Origin: G039954875 sp039954875
GTDB lineage: Bacteria > Bacteroidota > Bacteroidia > Flavobacteriales > Blattabacteriaceae
Length of the DNA: 64,000 nt
Direction of reading: 5' to 3'
NCBI GenBank assembly: GCA_039954875.1
Contig: CP157202.1
Location: 620,001-684,000, forward strand
Every line of letters begins with the position of its first letter. Positions within the stretch are counted from its first letter, which is position 1. Positions 39,793-49,466 of the stretch are shown here, one piece after another. A program made the position numbers and the translations under genes. A model generated the notes under the pieces. It made no database searches and was not told the origin of the DNA. It worked only from the letters and a program-made list of their open reading frames with translations.

Positions 39793-40347
39793 TTATATTG
39801 TCATAATCTCCTTCTCCTTAGCTGTATATAGAGTATCAGTCCTTTTGATATATTCGTCTGTGATCTTTTGTACCCGATCTTCTGAGGTTTTGAGCAAGTC
39901 CACAGCTAGGTCTTCTACTCTCTTCAGAGCATGATTGGCTTCTTTACGAATATTGCGGATGCTCACCTTAGTTTGCTCGGCTTCAGCCTTAGCTCTTTTG
40001 ACCAATCTCTTACGTCCTTCTTCCGTCAAGGGTGGCAAGCGGATCAATAATATTTCACCATTGTTGGTCGTTGTCAGCCCGATATTGGCATTGATTATGG
40101 CTCTTTCTATAATCGAAAGCATCTGGCGTTCCCAAGGTTGGATACTGATCGTCATCGCATCTAAAATAACCACATTAGCCACTTGGCCCAAGGGTGTCAT
40201 GGTATTGTAATATTCTACCCGTATACCGTCGAGTATATTGGGACCTACCTTACCGGCACGGATCTGAGAAAAAGTCTTTTGTAGGTGTTCTAAAGATTTT
40301 TCCATTTCTCCATTACTGGTGTTGATGACTTTATTTAATACTTCCAT
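39793..40347 (-). CDS. frr: Ribosome recycling factor
   Basis: Splits post-termination ribosomes with EF-G. The 184 residues form the expected long helices. The family blocks IRAGKVGPNILDGIRVEYYNTMTPLGQVANV, MTISIQPWERQMLSIIERAI, LPPLTEEGRKRLVKRAKAEAEQTKVSIRNIRKEAN and the C-terminal EDRVQKITDEYIKR are all present. Nine bases downstream of pyrH, the usual pair. Confidence 0.97.
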   Translation of the reverse strand: MEVLNKVINTSNGEMEKSLEHLQKTFSQIRAGKVGPNILDGIRVEYYNTMTPLGQVANVVILDAMTISIQPWERQMLSIIERAIINANIGLTTTNNGEILLIRLPPLTEEGRKRLVKRAKAEAEQTKVSIRNIRKEANHALKRVEDLAVDLLKTSEDRVQKITDEYIKRTDTLYTAKEKEIMTI

Positions 40348-40356
40348 AAGCTCGTT

Positions 40357-41067
40357 TTATATTTTTGACACCAAGGTTCCGATATTTTCCCCACAAACGA
40401 CCCGTATCAGGTTGTCTTTTTTATTCATATCAAAAACGATGATCGGTAGATTGTTCTCAGCACCTAATGTGAAGGCTGTCCAATCCATAACCTTAAGTCC
40501 CATTTTATAAGCATTCTTAAATGAAATATTGTTTAGCCTTTTGGCTTCGCGATTTTTTTCTGGATCTGCCGTATAGATTCCATCTACACGAGTCCCTTTC
40601 AAGATGACCTCTGCTTGGATCTCTATGGCACGTAAAGTAGCCGCAGTATCTGTGGTAAAATAGGGATTACCTGTGCCTGCTACAAATATGACTACTCTGC
40701 CTTTTTCAAGGTGACGAACCGCCCTTCGTTTGATGTAGGGCTCAGCTATCTGGTCCATTCGTATGGCCGTTTGTAAACGCGTGTCTACACCAAAGCACTC
40801 TAATGCGGATTGGAAAGCCATACCATTGATCACGGTAGCCAACATACCCATATAATCTCCTTGAACACGATCTATACCATTATTTGCCCCAGCTAAACCT
40901 CTGAAGATATTCCCACCGCCTATGACGATGGCGATCTCCCCTCCCATCTCTACTACCTGCTTAACCTCTTGGGCATACTGATGGAGACGCTTAGAATCAA
41001 TACCAAACTGACCGCCTCCAATCAAGGCCTCTCCACTCAATTTAAGTAAGGAACGTTTATATTTCAC
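40357..41067 (-). CDS. pyrH: UMP kinase
   Basis: Phosphorylates UMP to UDP, an amino-acid-kinase-fold hexamer. The 236 residues start MKYKRSLLKLSGEALIG and contain IAIVIGGGNIFRG, GIDRVQGDYMGMLATVINGM, VVIFVAGTGNPYFTTDTAATLRA and the DGIYTADPEK block. It is the first gene of a pyrH-frr pair. A TAnnTTTG element sits 17 bases upstream. Confidence 0.97.
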   Translation of the reverse strand: MKYKRSLLKLSGEALIGGGQFGIDSKRLHQYAQEVKQVVEMGGEIAIVIGGGNIFRGLAGANNGIDRVQGDYMGMLATVINGMAFQSALECFGVDTRLQTAIRMDQIAEPYIKRRAVRHLEKGRVVIFVAGTGNPYFTTDTAATLRAIEIQAEVILKGTRVDGIYTADPEKNREAKRLNNISFKNAYKMGLKVMDWTAFTLGAENNLPIIVFDMNKKDNLIRVVCGENIGTLVSKI

Positions 41068-41083
41068 TGGGGATGATTTAGTG

Positions 41084-41091
41084 CAAATATA
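41084..41091 (-). promoter_or_regulatory. Possible -7 element for pyrH-frr
   Basis: TATATTTG on the minus strand matches TAnnTTTG, 17 bases upstream of the pyrH start. The short distance would make a leader of about 10 bases. Confidence 0.5.
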
Positions 41092-41114
41092 GCAAAGGAA
41101 AATTTTTTATCCAT

Positions 41115-41915
41115 TCAGTGTTCCCCAAAAATATCCATAGCATTTTGCGTGGTGATCCTAGCAATGTCCTCCTGCGAAAGCGAATAGACATCAGCAAGCT
41201 TTTCGAGTACCAACTTCAAATAAGCAGGCTCATTGCGCTTACCTCGGTGAGGTACTGGAGCCAGATAAGGCGCATCGGTCTCTAAGACAATGTGCTTTAA
41301 ATCTATTTGATGTAAAAATTGATCTATCTTTCCATTTTTGAACGTAATCATCCCACCTATCCCCAATTTCATCCCATAGCTAATAGCACGCTTGGCCTGC
41401 TCAAGTGTACCGGAAAAACAATGAAAAATACCCCGCAGACGAGCGTCTTGTTCTTGTTCTAATATTTCAAAGATCTTATCAAAAGCAGTTCGAATATGGA
41501 TCGCGATAGGAAGATGTTTTTCCTTGGCCCAAGAGACCTGGGTACGGAAGGCGTATTGTTGCGTATCCAAGAAATTTTGCCCCCAATAAAGATCGATTCC
41601 AATCTCCCCTACAGCAGCAAATGGACGCCGATCGAGCCAATTCTTTACAAAGTCTAATTCTGCCTCTACAGTATCCGGATGTATACTAGTAGGATGCAGA
41701 CCGATCATAGGTAAGCAAAGCTCCGGATAACGCACTTCAAGCTGAAGCATATGCTCCAGTGTACTACTATCGGTAGCTGGGAGATAAAACCGTTCAACAC
41801 CAATCTCTAATGCCCTTTGGATCACTGTTTTCCTGTCTTGATCAAACTGCTCATCATATAAATGGATATGGGTATCGATGAGGTATATATTTATCTTTTT
41901 AGTCAAGAGTTTCAT
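41115..41915 (-). CDS. tatD: TatD-family metal-dependent DNase
   Basis: Di-metal amidohydrolase-fold nuclease linked to DNA repair. The 266 residues carry the ligand motifs DTHIHLYDEQ, AVGEIGIDLYW, LPIAIHIRTA, RGIFHCFSGTLEQA and VLETDAPYLAPVPHRGKRNEP, all typical. The start gives MKLLTKKINIYLIDTHIH; a later start is not needed. It is monocistronic, next to the divergent fabD. Confidence 0.94.
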   Translation of the reverse strand: MKLLTKKINIYLIDTHIHLYDEQFDQDRKTVIQRALEIGVERFYLPATDSSTLEHMLQLEVRYPELCLPMIGLHPTSIHPDTVEAELDFVKNWLDRRPFAAVGEIGIDLYWGQNFLDTQQYAFRTQVSWAKEKHLPIAIHIRTAFDKIFEILEQEQDARLRGIFHCFSGTLEQAKRAISYGMKLGIGGMITFKNGKIDQFLHQIDLKHIVLETDAPYLAPVPHRGKRNEPAYLKLVLEKLADVYSLSQEDIARITTQNAMDIFGEH

Positions 41916-41986
41916 CGTAGATACAAAATCATTTCACGCTTCGATAGTTCAAAGATCGGCATTCGATACGACTTGTAAAAAAAACT

Positions 41987-41994
41987 TAATTTTG
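41987..41994 (+). promoter_or_regulatory. Possible -7 element for fabD
   Basis: TAATTTTG fits TAnnTTTG and ends 24 bases before the fabD start. It lies in the 102-base tatD/fabD divergent gap. Confidence 0.45.
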
Positions 41995-42017
41995 GTCGCT
42001 TCATCAAATTCACTGGA

Positions 42018-42893
42018 ATGAAGGCCTATATTTTCCCTGGACAAGGGTCTCAATTCCCAGGCATGGGAAAAGAACTATACAAGCGTTCTGCACGAGCTAA
42101 AGCACTTTTTGACGCTGCCGATGAAGTACTCGGATTCCGAATAACGGATGTTATCTTCGAAGGATCTGCAGAAGATCTCAAGCAAACTGAGGTGACTCAA
42201 CCAGCTGTCTACATTTACTCGGTGATCCTGGCAAAAATATCAAAGAATTTCAAACCAGATATGATAGCTGGTCACTCTTTAGGAGAATTTTCAGCTCTGG
42301 CAGCCAGTGGTGCATTAGATTTTGAAGACGGCCTGAAGTTGGTCTACGAAAGAGCATTGGCCATGCAAGAAGCTTGTGAGGATATCCCATCAGGCATGAC
42401 TGCCGTATTGGGTTTGGAGGATGCATTAGTGGAAACTATTTGCCAAGAAATCGATGGGATAGTGGTGTTAGCCAATTACAATTGTCCAGGCCAATTGGTG
42501 ATTTCTGGCGAGATAACAGCTGTCGAAAAGGTTTGTGAAACACTGCGTAATCAAGGAGCTGGACGTACACTCATGCTTCCGGTGGGTGGAGCTTTTCATT
42601 CGCCACTTATGGAATCGGCTCGTAAAAAACTGACACAAGCTATCAAACACACTTCATTAAAACCCCCCAATTGCCCAATATATCAAAATGTGACGACGAT
42701 GGGTACAATGGATCCTGGAGCGATTAAGGTAAACCTCATCGCACAACTGACTGCTCCTGTAATGTGGAGGCAATCGATAGAACGTATGATCACCGATGGG
42801 GCTACCGAATTTATAGAGACAGGACCTGGCCAAGTCCTGCAAGGTTTGGTTAAAAAAATTAACAAACAAATGCATGTATCAACTGCCAACTGA
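42018..42893 (+). CDS. fabD: Malonyl-CoA--ACP transacylase
   Basis: Loads malonyl groups onto ACP for fatty acid synthesis. The 291 residues begin KAYIFPGQGSQFPGMGKEL. The nucleophile Ser87 is in GHSLGEFSALAASGAL, followed by VYERALAMQEACEDIPSGMTAVLG and the catalytic His in GGAFHSPLMESAR. It is 17 bases upstream of the GHMP kinase gene. Confidence 0.97.
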   Translation: MKAYIFPGQGSQFPGMGKELYKRSARAKALFDAADEVLGFRITDVIFEGSAEDLKQTEVTQPAVYIYSVILAKISKNFKPDMIAGHSLGEFSALAASGALDFEDGLKLVYERALAMQEACEDIPSGMTAVLGLEDALVETICQEIDGIVVLANYNCPGQLVISGEITAVEKVCETLRNQGAGRTLMLPVGGAFHSPLMESARKKLTQAIKHTSLKPPNCPIYQNVTTMGTMDPGAIKVNLIAQLTAPVMWRQSIERMITDGATEFIETGPGQVLQGLVKKINKQMHVSTAN

Positions 42894-42910
42894 TCTGCTC
42901 AACAAGAATC

Positions 42911-43822
42911 ATGAGGCCACAATATTTTTATAGCCATGGCAAACTACTCCTTACAGGTGAATACCTCATTCTTGATGGTGCCTGGGGGCTAGCCTTACCC
43001 ACAAGTAAAGGCCAAGTTTTGAGGGTATCCCCATCAGAAGCGTATACTAAATTGTATTGGAAAAGCCTAGATGAGACTTCTCAAATTTGGTTTGAAGCCT
43101 CCTTTGAATTACCTTCATTAAGGATACATCATCATACGGGGGAAAAGGTAGCCTTGCTATTGAAAAAACTATTACAAAATGCACAAAGGCTTCAGGTAGA
43201 TTTCCTTCAAAAACCGTCTGGTATCTCTGTAGAAACTCAACTAGAATTTCCAAGAAATTGGGGTCTAGGTAGTAGCTCGACCTTGATCTACAACATTGCC
43301 CAATGGGCAGGGGTAGACCCCTATACTCTACTGTGGAGTAGTCTTCCAGGCAGCGGCTATGACATAGCTTGCGCCATACACCACAGGCCAATATTATACC
43401 GTTTGAAAAATCAAAAACCTCAAGTGGTTCCTATAGCCCCCCCCCCCCTCTTCAAAGAGGTGGTTTACTTTCTCCATTTAAACAGAAAGCAAAATAGCCG
43501 TAAAGCCATTCAAACTTATCGTACCAAAGATATCGCTAATGAGAGCTTTGAATTGATCTCCTCAATAACTCAAAAAGTGCTCTACTGCACAACGTTAGAT
43601 GATTTTGAGAATCTCTTATCCTACCACGAGCAGATCTTATCTACCTTGCTAGGTACACCTAGCATCAAAGAACAGTATTTTTCGGATTATCCAGGAGTGA
43701 TCAAAAGCCTGGGCGCATGGGGTGGAGACTTTGCTTTGGTAGGAGTCCGGGAAGGGATGAGAGATTATTTCTCTCAGAAAGGCTTCCACACCATGGTCCC
43801 ATTTAATGAGATGATGCTTTAA
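42911..43822 (+). CDS. GYDIA-type GHMP kinase
   Basis: GHMP-superfamily kinase of the Bacteroidetes GYDIA type, related to mevalonate kinase; its substrate is not established. 303 residues. The N-terminus HGKLLLTGEYLILDGAWGLALP is the superfamily motif 1, FPRNWGLGSSSTLIYNIAQWAG (114-134) is the ATP loop, and GSGYDIACAIH (148-158) gives the name. The gene contains a run of 12 C at 43437-43448 coding for Ala-Pro-Pro-Pro. It follows fabD closely, so it is likely cotranscribed, and faces the Crp-like gene. No other mevalonate-pathway gene is in the window. Confidence 0.9.
   Translation: MRPQYFYSHGKLLLTGEYLILDGAWGLALPTSKGQVLRVSPSEAYTKLYWKSLDETSQIWFEASFELPSLRIHHHTGEKVALLLKKLLQNAQRLQVDFLQKPSGISVETQLEFPRNWGLGSSSTLIYNIAQWAGVDPYTLLWSSLPGSGYDIACAIHHRPILYRLKNQKPQVVPIAPPPLFKEVVYFLHLNRKQNSRKAIQTYRTKDIANESFELISSITQKVLYCTTLDDFENLLSYHEQILSTLLGTPSIKEQYFSDYPGVIKSLGAWGGDFALVGVREGMRDYFSQKGFHTMVPFNEMML
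43437..43448 (+). repeat. 12-base poly-C tract inside the GHMP kinase gene
   Basis: Twelve consecutive C in frame, ending the Ala codon and covering three Pro codons and the first base of a Leu codon. Such runs are prone to slippage in other bacteria. The rest of this AT-rich window has no other C run this long. Confidence 0.95.
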
Positions 43823-43833
43823 CCCGATCAATC

Positions 43834-44409
43834 TCAAACTTCTGCAAAGGAACTTCTGAGCCTACAAAAGGCTTGTTGTGAGATCGGAATATGAGCAGCG
43901 ATATACTTCAAAGGGATTCGCTTAAACAATTCTGGACGAATATGTAAACGTCTTAGATATCGTTCGGTGGCAGAATCTCTCATGAGAGATCTTTCCCGCT
44001 TAGACTTGATCATAAATAATTCTTCAGCTATTCTCCTACCCATACGATCTCCCCAAGAAGTGGTCTTATACAATTCTTGTATAGTGTCATGTTTCATCGC
44101 TTGTGCTTTGACAGGAGAGAGCGCCATAAGCTTCAATTTAGAAGGTTGTCTAGTCAGGAAGAAGGTGTAGACACAAGCCATATCACCTGAAACTTTGAAA
44201 TCCAAAACAAATTCTTTTTTCTTTTTATCTTTGTAGTAGTCTTTTATGATCGCCGTGATCCCTTCTTCTATAAAGTAGATTTCGTTAGCAATGTTTTCCG
44301 TGTTGGTGATGACTTCGTTCTTTCTAAAACGCTTGTCATATATTTTTGCACTCAACCATTCCCGCTCTTCTTCAGTAGTATCGGAATGATATTTTTCAAA
44401 TAAACTCAT
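43834..44409 (-). CDS. Crp/Fnr-family transcriptional regulator
   Basis: A 191-residue protein with an N-terminal cyclic-nucleotide-binding-like beta barrel (FRKNEVITNTENIANEIYFIEEGITAIIKDY) and a C-terminal helix-turn-helix (PLKYIAAHIPISQQAFCRLRSSF). The sensor residues for cAMP are not obvious and the HTH serine/arginine pattern fits the Bacteroidetes subgroup near cytosolic regulators of unknown ligand. It converges on the GHMP kinase gene with 11 bases between. Ligand unknown. Confidence 0.85.
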   Translation of the reverse strand: MSLFEKYHSDTTEEEREWLSAKIYDKRFRKNEVITNTENIANEIYFIEEGITAIIKDYYKDKKKKEFVLDFKVSGDMACVYTFFLTRQPSKLKLMALSPVKAQAMKHDTIQELYKTTSWGDRMGRRIAEELFMIKSKRERSLMRDSATERYLRRLHIRPELFKRIPLKYIAAHIPISQQAFCRLRSSFAEV

Positions 44410-44514
44410 AAAACCGATTATAATAATTAATTATAAGTATTATATATTAAAATATTTAAAATTATTGAATTATAATTATCATAATATTAAAAAGTGACCT
44501 TGTGTTTTTTTTAT

Positions 44515-45525
44515 TTACAATCGTTTTTCCCATAACCAAGCTGTCCGGAGTGCTTCGCTCAAAGAGAACTTAGCTTGCCAACGTAAAGTTTCATTAGCCA
44601 ATTGAGTGTCTGCATAAACGGCGATAATATCTCCTCGACGTCTCTCTATGATCCTAAAATTGAGCTTCACACCGGAAATATTTTCAAAGGTTTTCACCAC
44701 TTCGAGTACAGAATATCCTTTTCCAGTTCCCAAATTGAACACTTCAAAACCTGTTTTATTACGACTTTCCAGAAGTCGTTTTAAAGCTGAGACATGAGCT
44801 CTAGCTAGGTCACATACATGGATATAGTCGCGGACGGCCGTACCGTCTGAAGTGGGGTAATCACCCCCAAAAATCAAAAGCTCCTCACTTTTACCTATAG
44901 CTGTTCGCGTAATTAAAGGGACTAAATTTTGAGGAGTCCCTAAGGGTAATTCACCGATTCTTACCGAAGGATGCGCCCCTATAGGATTAAAATACCGTAA
45001 TGAAATTACTTTTTTATCATAGGACGAGGCGTAATCTTTCAAAATTTCTTCACTCATTTGTTTGGTTTTACCATAAGGTGACTCGGTAGATTTGACTGGC
45101 GAACTCTCTTTGATGGGCAATTCGTCAGCCTGTCCATAAACGGTGCAAGAAGAACTAAAAATAAAATGATCCAATCCACGCTCTTGGAATATCTGTAATA
45201 GACCGATCAAAGAGAAGAGGTTATTATAGTAATATGTCAAAGGCCTTTCAACACTCTCCCCCACAGATTTAAATGCAGCAAAATGGATCAATCCATCAAT
45301 GGAATATTGGTCAAAAAACATCCTAGCCCGATTTTTATCCGTGAGATCAAACTTTTCAAATTCGGGACGAATCCCCGTAATAGCGGTTATTCTATCCAAG
45401 AAATCTTCGCTAGAATTGGACAAATTATCGATGATAACCACATCATAACCTTCTTCTTGCAGAGCTACTACAGTATGTGATCCTATATATCCAAGACCTC
45501 CTGTGACTAGTATTTTTTGTTCCAT
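44515..45525 (-). CDS. galE: UDP-glucose 4-epimerase
   Basis: NAD-dependent SDR enzyme interconverting UDP-glucose and UDP-galactose, supplying sugars for surface glycans. The start is taken at 45525 (MEQKILVTGGLGYIGSHTVVAL) because the upstream ATG adds residues outside the Rossmann motif. The 336-residue product has GYIGSH, FAAFKSVGESVERP, the catalytic SSSCTVYGQ with the YGKTK tyrosine-lysine pair, and DGTAVRDYIHV near the C-terminal part. All family motifs are in place. Confidence 0.96.
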   Translation of the reverse strand: MEQKILVTGGLGYIGSHTVVALQEEGYDVVIIDNLSNSSEDFLDRITAITGIRPEFEKFDLTDKNRARMFFDQYSIDGLIHFAAFKSVGESVERPLTYYYNNLFSLIGLLQIFQERGLDHFIFSSSCTVYGQADELPIKESSPVKSTESPYGKTKQMSEEILKDYASSYDKKVISLRYFNPIGAHPSVRIGELPLGTPQNLVPLITRTAIGKSEELLIFGGDYPTSDGTAVRDYIHVCDLARAHVSALKRLLESRNKTGFEVFNLGTGKGYSVLEVVKTFENISGVKLNFRIIERRRGDIIAVYADTQLANETLRWQAKFSLSEALRTAWLWEKRL

Positions 45526-46384
45526 AGCTTTACTATAAGATCCTAACAATATATTGTTTCATGGTCCAATGATTTCTACCCAAGCTTAATTTGTAAGGGT
45601 AGCGCCTATACCGATTAGCAAACTGATCAGTCAAGGGAAAAGCCTCATCCTTACTTCGTAAATTATGATAAGTATACCGATTTAAATCGAGCGATTTTAC
45701 CCTCAAAATGATAGGATATAATGCATCCCAATTCGAACTGATATTGATCTCATTATGCCTGAGTAGGGATTTATCAATATTAAAAATATTATCACATATA
45801 GTCGCAAAAACACTCGTTAATTTTAAAAATAAAATAATTATTATGAAAGTTAATAAAGTAATATCAGGAATAATTACTCCCTCACCTTATAGAAGCTTTA
45901 AAAACGCCACGTCACCAGTAACTATATCACTATCATTGAGACAAACGGCAATCTGAAAGGTACCAGAACATTTCCCAAAATACTGAGTAAAGAGTAAAGT
46001 TTCATGTAAGTTTATCTCTCGAGAGGATACTATTATACCAGACATAACTCGATCGATCCGCCCTTTGATCTTCTCGTATACACTATTCCACTCAGTCATT
46101 CGTAAACCTGTAGACATATTTACATACTTTTACCACTAAAATTTATTATACACTAATTTTTAACTATAAAGGCATTCATGTAAGACAACTACCTGAGGCA
46201 AAGGTAAATATTTTTTTTTTTTGTAAAAGGTATCTACTAATTAGTAAATGTTCGTAGTATAAAAATACTTTTTGACTTAATAATAGATTTAGATATATAT
46301 ATTCATATAAATATAAAAAAAAATACTAGAAAGATAATTTTTTTTTGAAAAAAAAAATGAATACTCATACTAAAAAAATATAAT
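45526..46384. pseudogene. Probable decayed gene between galE and waaA
   Basis: A minus-strand ORF (45887-46117) encodes MSTGLRMTEWNSVYEKIKGR and reads TLLFTQYFGKCSGTFQIAVC later; in other frames further downstream are NIFNIDKSLLRHNEINISSN and RRYPYKLSLGRNHWTMK (to about 45560). Together they look like one former gene of about 190 residues broken by two frame changes. Family not recognised. The part from 46140 to 46384 is AT-rich and empty. Confidence 0.45.
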
Positions 46385-47644
46385 ATGGCAGAAATATTTT
46401 ATGACTTATTCATTTTACTTTGCGGGTGGGGGATCGATCTTGCTTCACTCTTCTCTTCCAAAATAAAAAGATGGATACATGGGAGGAGAGACCTCTTTGA
46501 GACACTTATTGGCCAGATTGGACCACAGGATAAGATTATTTGGTTTCACTGCGCTTCATTGGGCGAATTTGAACAAGGTCGTCCCGTTATCGAAAGTATT
46601 CAATCTAAATTAGAAAGATATAAAATATTGCTCACTTTTTTCTCACCTTCAGGCTACGAAAATCAAAAATATTATGCTCATGCTGATGTTATTTCTTACC
46701 TGACACTAGATACGAAAAAAAATATGGAATATTTTGTAACACTCACTCATCCTCATATACTCGTCCTGATCAAATACGAGTTTTGGCCTCATATGATATC
46801 AACCTTATACCGGAGGAGTATACCGATATATGTTATTTCAGCTGCATTCAGAAAGGATCAGATATTTTTCCGAAGCTATGGAGGAATGATGAGAAAAATC
46901 CTTAAAAAGATTTCTCATTTTTTCGTTCAAAACGACATTTCCCAAGAGCTCTTGCGATCTATAGGCATCTCGGACTCCACTGTATGTGGAGATACTCGCT
47001 TTGATCGGGTAGTAGAGATTCGCAAAACTTGGTCCTTCCTGCCCATGATAGAAAAATTTAAAAACAATACCCTCACCTTTGTAGCTGGCAGCACTTGGGA
47101 AAGGGATGAAGACCTTCTTATAGATCTTATCAACCGATGTACTCATCCGATCAAATTTATCCTAGTACCTCATGAGATTTGTCCTGCTCACATCTCAAGA
47201 CTCCAGCAAAGAATTTTCAAAAAAACCTTACGTCAGTCCGAGTATACTAAAAACGAAATCAAAAATGGTGAGGTATTAATCGTAAATGTTATAGGGCTAT
47301 TGACTCGCATATATGGCTCAGCAGATATCGCATACGTAGGTGGAGGCTTTGGAAAGGAGGGTATTCATAATGTTTTAGAACCTGCCGTATTCGGCATCCC
47401 TGTACTATTCGGTCCTATACATGACAAATTTCCGGAGGCTCAGGGCCTGCTCGACGCAAAAGCGTCCCATGTAATAGAAAACCTTCAAGAACTGGAGTAC
47501 ATTTTAGATCAATTGACTAACGACTCGGTGCTCAGAATCCAAATGGGGACAGCTGCCGCCCGATACGTACAACGCAATGTAGGCGCTACAGCCATCATAA
47601 CCACAGCTCTCAAAAAAGCCTTACAAAGCCAGATTAAGTCTTAA
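46385..47644 (+). CDS. waaA: 3-deoxy-D-manno-octulosonic acid (Kdo) transferase
   Basis: GT30-family glycosyltransferase that adds Kdo to lipid A precursor at the inner face of the membrane. The 419 residues have the family start FYDLFILLCGWGIDLASLFSSKIKRW, WFHCASLGEFEQGRPVIE with the catalytic Glu, ILVLIKYEFWPH, TFVAGSTWERDEDLL, and AYVGGGFGKEGIHNVLEPAVFGIPVLFGP. It shows the cell makes Kdo-containing lipopolysaccharide core. Also called kdtA. Confidence 0.95.
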   Translation: MAEIFYDLFILLCGWGIDLASLFSSKIKRWIHGRRDLFETLIGQIGPQDKIIWFHCASLGEFEQGRPVIESIQSKLERYKILLTFFSPSGYENQKYYAHADVISYLTLDTKKNMEYFVTLTHPHILVLIKYEFWPHMISTLYRRSIPIYVISAAFRKDQIFFRSYGGMMRKILKKISHFFVQNDISQELLRSIGISDSTVCGDTRFDRVVEIRKTWSFLPMIEKFKNNTLTFVAGSTWERDEDLLIDLINRCTHPIKFILVPHEICPAHISRLQQRIFKKTLRQSEYTKNEIKNGEVLIVNVIGLLTRIYGSADIAYVGGGFGKEGIHNVLEPAVFGIPVLFGPIHDKFPEAQGLLDAKASHVIENLQELEYILDQLTNDSVLRIQMGTAAARYVQRNVGATAIITTALKKALQSQIKS

Positions 47645-48506
47645 AAATATGATTCATGTTTTTGATAAAGGAGAGGCATCCTCAACTCCCGAGAGTTGAA
47701 ACCAACTTACTGGTAGTCTGAACGTAATATTGTAAGGCTTTGGGTATTTATTTTTATAAATATCGGAGATCCGACTATCTGGATTGGGTTGGGTAGATAT
47801 AAATTGAGACCCATGGTCTTTGTTTACAGTAGCTTGTACTATCCGATTTCAAAAATTTAACGCTTTGCGCAGGTCATAACCTGACATGGCCATGATGTAA
47901 AAACCAATCTTGTTGGCTTCGAGCTATTGTTTCCTCGAATAACTCAAAATGGTCAGAACTACCACAAGCGAATACAACTGATTGAACACATTGCACCAAT
48001 TGTTGCTGGCTGATCCACTATACACTATGGTTGGTCTATCTCATGTTCCATTATAACAGAAATGCCTGTCTCATCTTTGCATATGGGGAGTATTGCAAAG
48101 TAGAAAAGTCTATTTTTCCCCTCAGGTATACACCAAGCATTGATCTCCAAGACTCTCTATCAAGTTTAATTCTTCACTATAGTCTTTCAATAAATAGCTT
48201 TGGCCTTGTTGAGCAAAATAGCACTCTAAATATCTGGATGAATGCACCGATCTTCTTAAGCAGCAAGGCATAGGCTGTCTTTTGGTCTTCACCCTATTCT
48301 TGGTCAATACTTGATTGTGCTGATCAAATTTTTTTGGGGCATATATCGGCATCGGATATAATTTTAAATTACCTTCTACCGGTGTGAGGGGAGTAATATT
48401 ATTGTCACAAGAAACGAAAAAAACGACAATAGCTAAAGAAAATTATATTTTTTTTCATGATAGGATTGATGTGTTTTATTGACTAATTTAAAGATTATAA
48501 AAAAAT
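47645..48506. pseudogene. Decayed sequence between waaA and metF
   Basis: No intact gene. On the minus strand pieces such as VVFACGSSDHFELFEETIARSQQDWF (about 47990-47910) and QHNQVLTKNRVKTKRQPM (near 48320) are protein-like but cut by stops in every frame. No family is recognised. It may be a single former gene of 200-300 residues. Confidence 0.45.
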
Positions 48507-49460
48507 TCAAAAGATAGCTTGTACGACTTGATAAATAGGGTCGGGCTTGCCCATAGTATAATAATGGATCACCTCTACGCCAGTTTTTTTCAATGCCGCG
48601 GATTGTTGTATAGCCCATTCGATACCTACCTGAGAGACTGCCCGTTGGCCTTTAGCCTGCTGTACCTCTTGTACGAGTTCGTTGGGAATATCGATATAAA
48701 AATGGGCCGGCAAAACGCTCAACTGTGAGCGGGTCGATATCGGTTTGATGCCCGGGATGATTGGCACGGTAATGCCTATGGCTCTGCATCGGTCGACAAA
48801 TGCAAAATACTTACGGTTGTCGAAAAACATCTGTGTTACGATATAGTCGGCTCCTGCTTCGACCTTACTTTTTAGGTGATGGAGATCCTCCTCAATATTG
48901 GGCGCTTCGAAATGTTTTTCGGGATAGCCTGCCACGCCGATGCAAAAATTGGAGGCACAGCCTCCCTCAAAGGATCCATCGAGGTATTTACCCCTGTTGA
49001 GGTCATTCACTTGACCGACCAATTCTACCGCATAGTTGTGACCAGCCTCTTCGGTAGTGAAAATCTTTTCGGATTTGATTGGATCACCCCGAAGCAGTAA
49101 AACGTTGTCGATGCCCAAGAAATGTAGGTCGATCAAAGCATCTTCAGTCATTTGCTTGTCAAAGCCGCCACAGAGCAGATGGGGTACAGCATTTACTGAA
49201 TACTTATTCATGATGGCTGCACAGATGCCTACAGTGCCCGGCCTGCGTGAAATAGTTTTCTTTTGTAAGAGTCCGTCTCTACGATCGATATAGACGAATT
49301 CCTCACGATGGTAAGTCACATCGATGAAGGGTGGCTTGAATTCCATCAAAGGATCTAAAGTGTTAAAAATCCCCTCAATACCATTTCCCCTCAAAGGTGG
49401 CAAGATCTCAAAAGAAAACAACGTCTTCTTTGCTCGAGCGATATGTTCGGTTACTTTCAT
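48507..49460 (-). CDS. metF: Methylenetetrahydrofolate reductase
   Basis: FAD enzyme that makes 5-methyltetrahydrofolate for methionine synthesis. The 317 residues show FSFEILPPLRGNG with the catalytic Glu, IDVTYHRE, PHLLCGG, DALIDLHFLGIDNVLLLRGDP, FCIGVAGYPEKH, KVEAGADYIVTQMFFDN and PIIPGIKPI, all in order. It lies 6 bases downstream of serS on the same strand. Confidence 0.96.
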   Translation of the reverse strand: MKVTEHIARAKKTLFSFEILPPLRGNGIEGIFNTLDPLMEFKPPFIDVTYHREEFVYIDRRDGLLQKKTISRRPGTVGICAAIMNKYSVNAVPHLLCGGFDKQMTEDALIDLHFLGIDNVLLLRGDPIKSEKIFTTEEAGHNYAVELVGQVNDLNRGKYLDGSFEGGCASNFCIGVAGYPEKHFEAPNIEEDLHHLKSKVEAGADYIVTQMFFDNRKYFAFVDRCRAIGITVPIIPGIKPISTRSQLSVLPAHFYIDIPNELVQEVQQAKGQRAVSQVGIEWAIQQSAALKKTGVEVIHYYTMGKPDPIYQVVQAIF

Positions 49461-49466
49461 CGGCGC

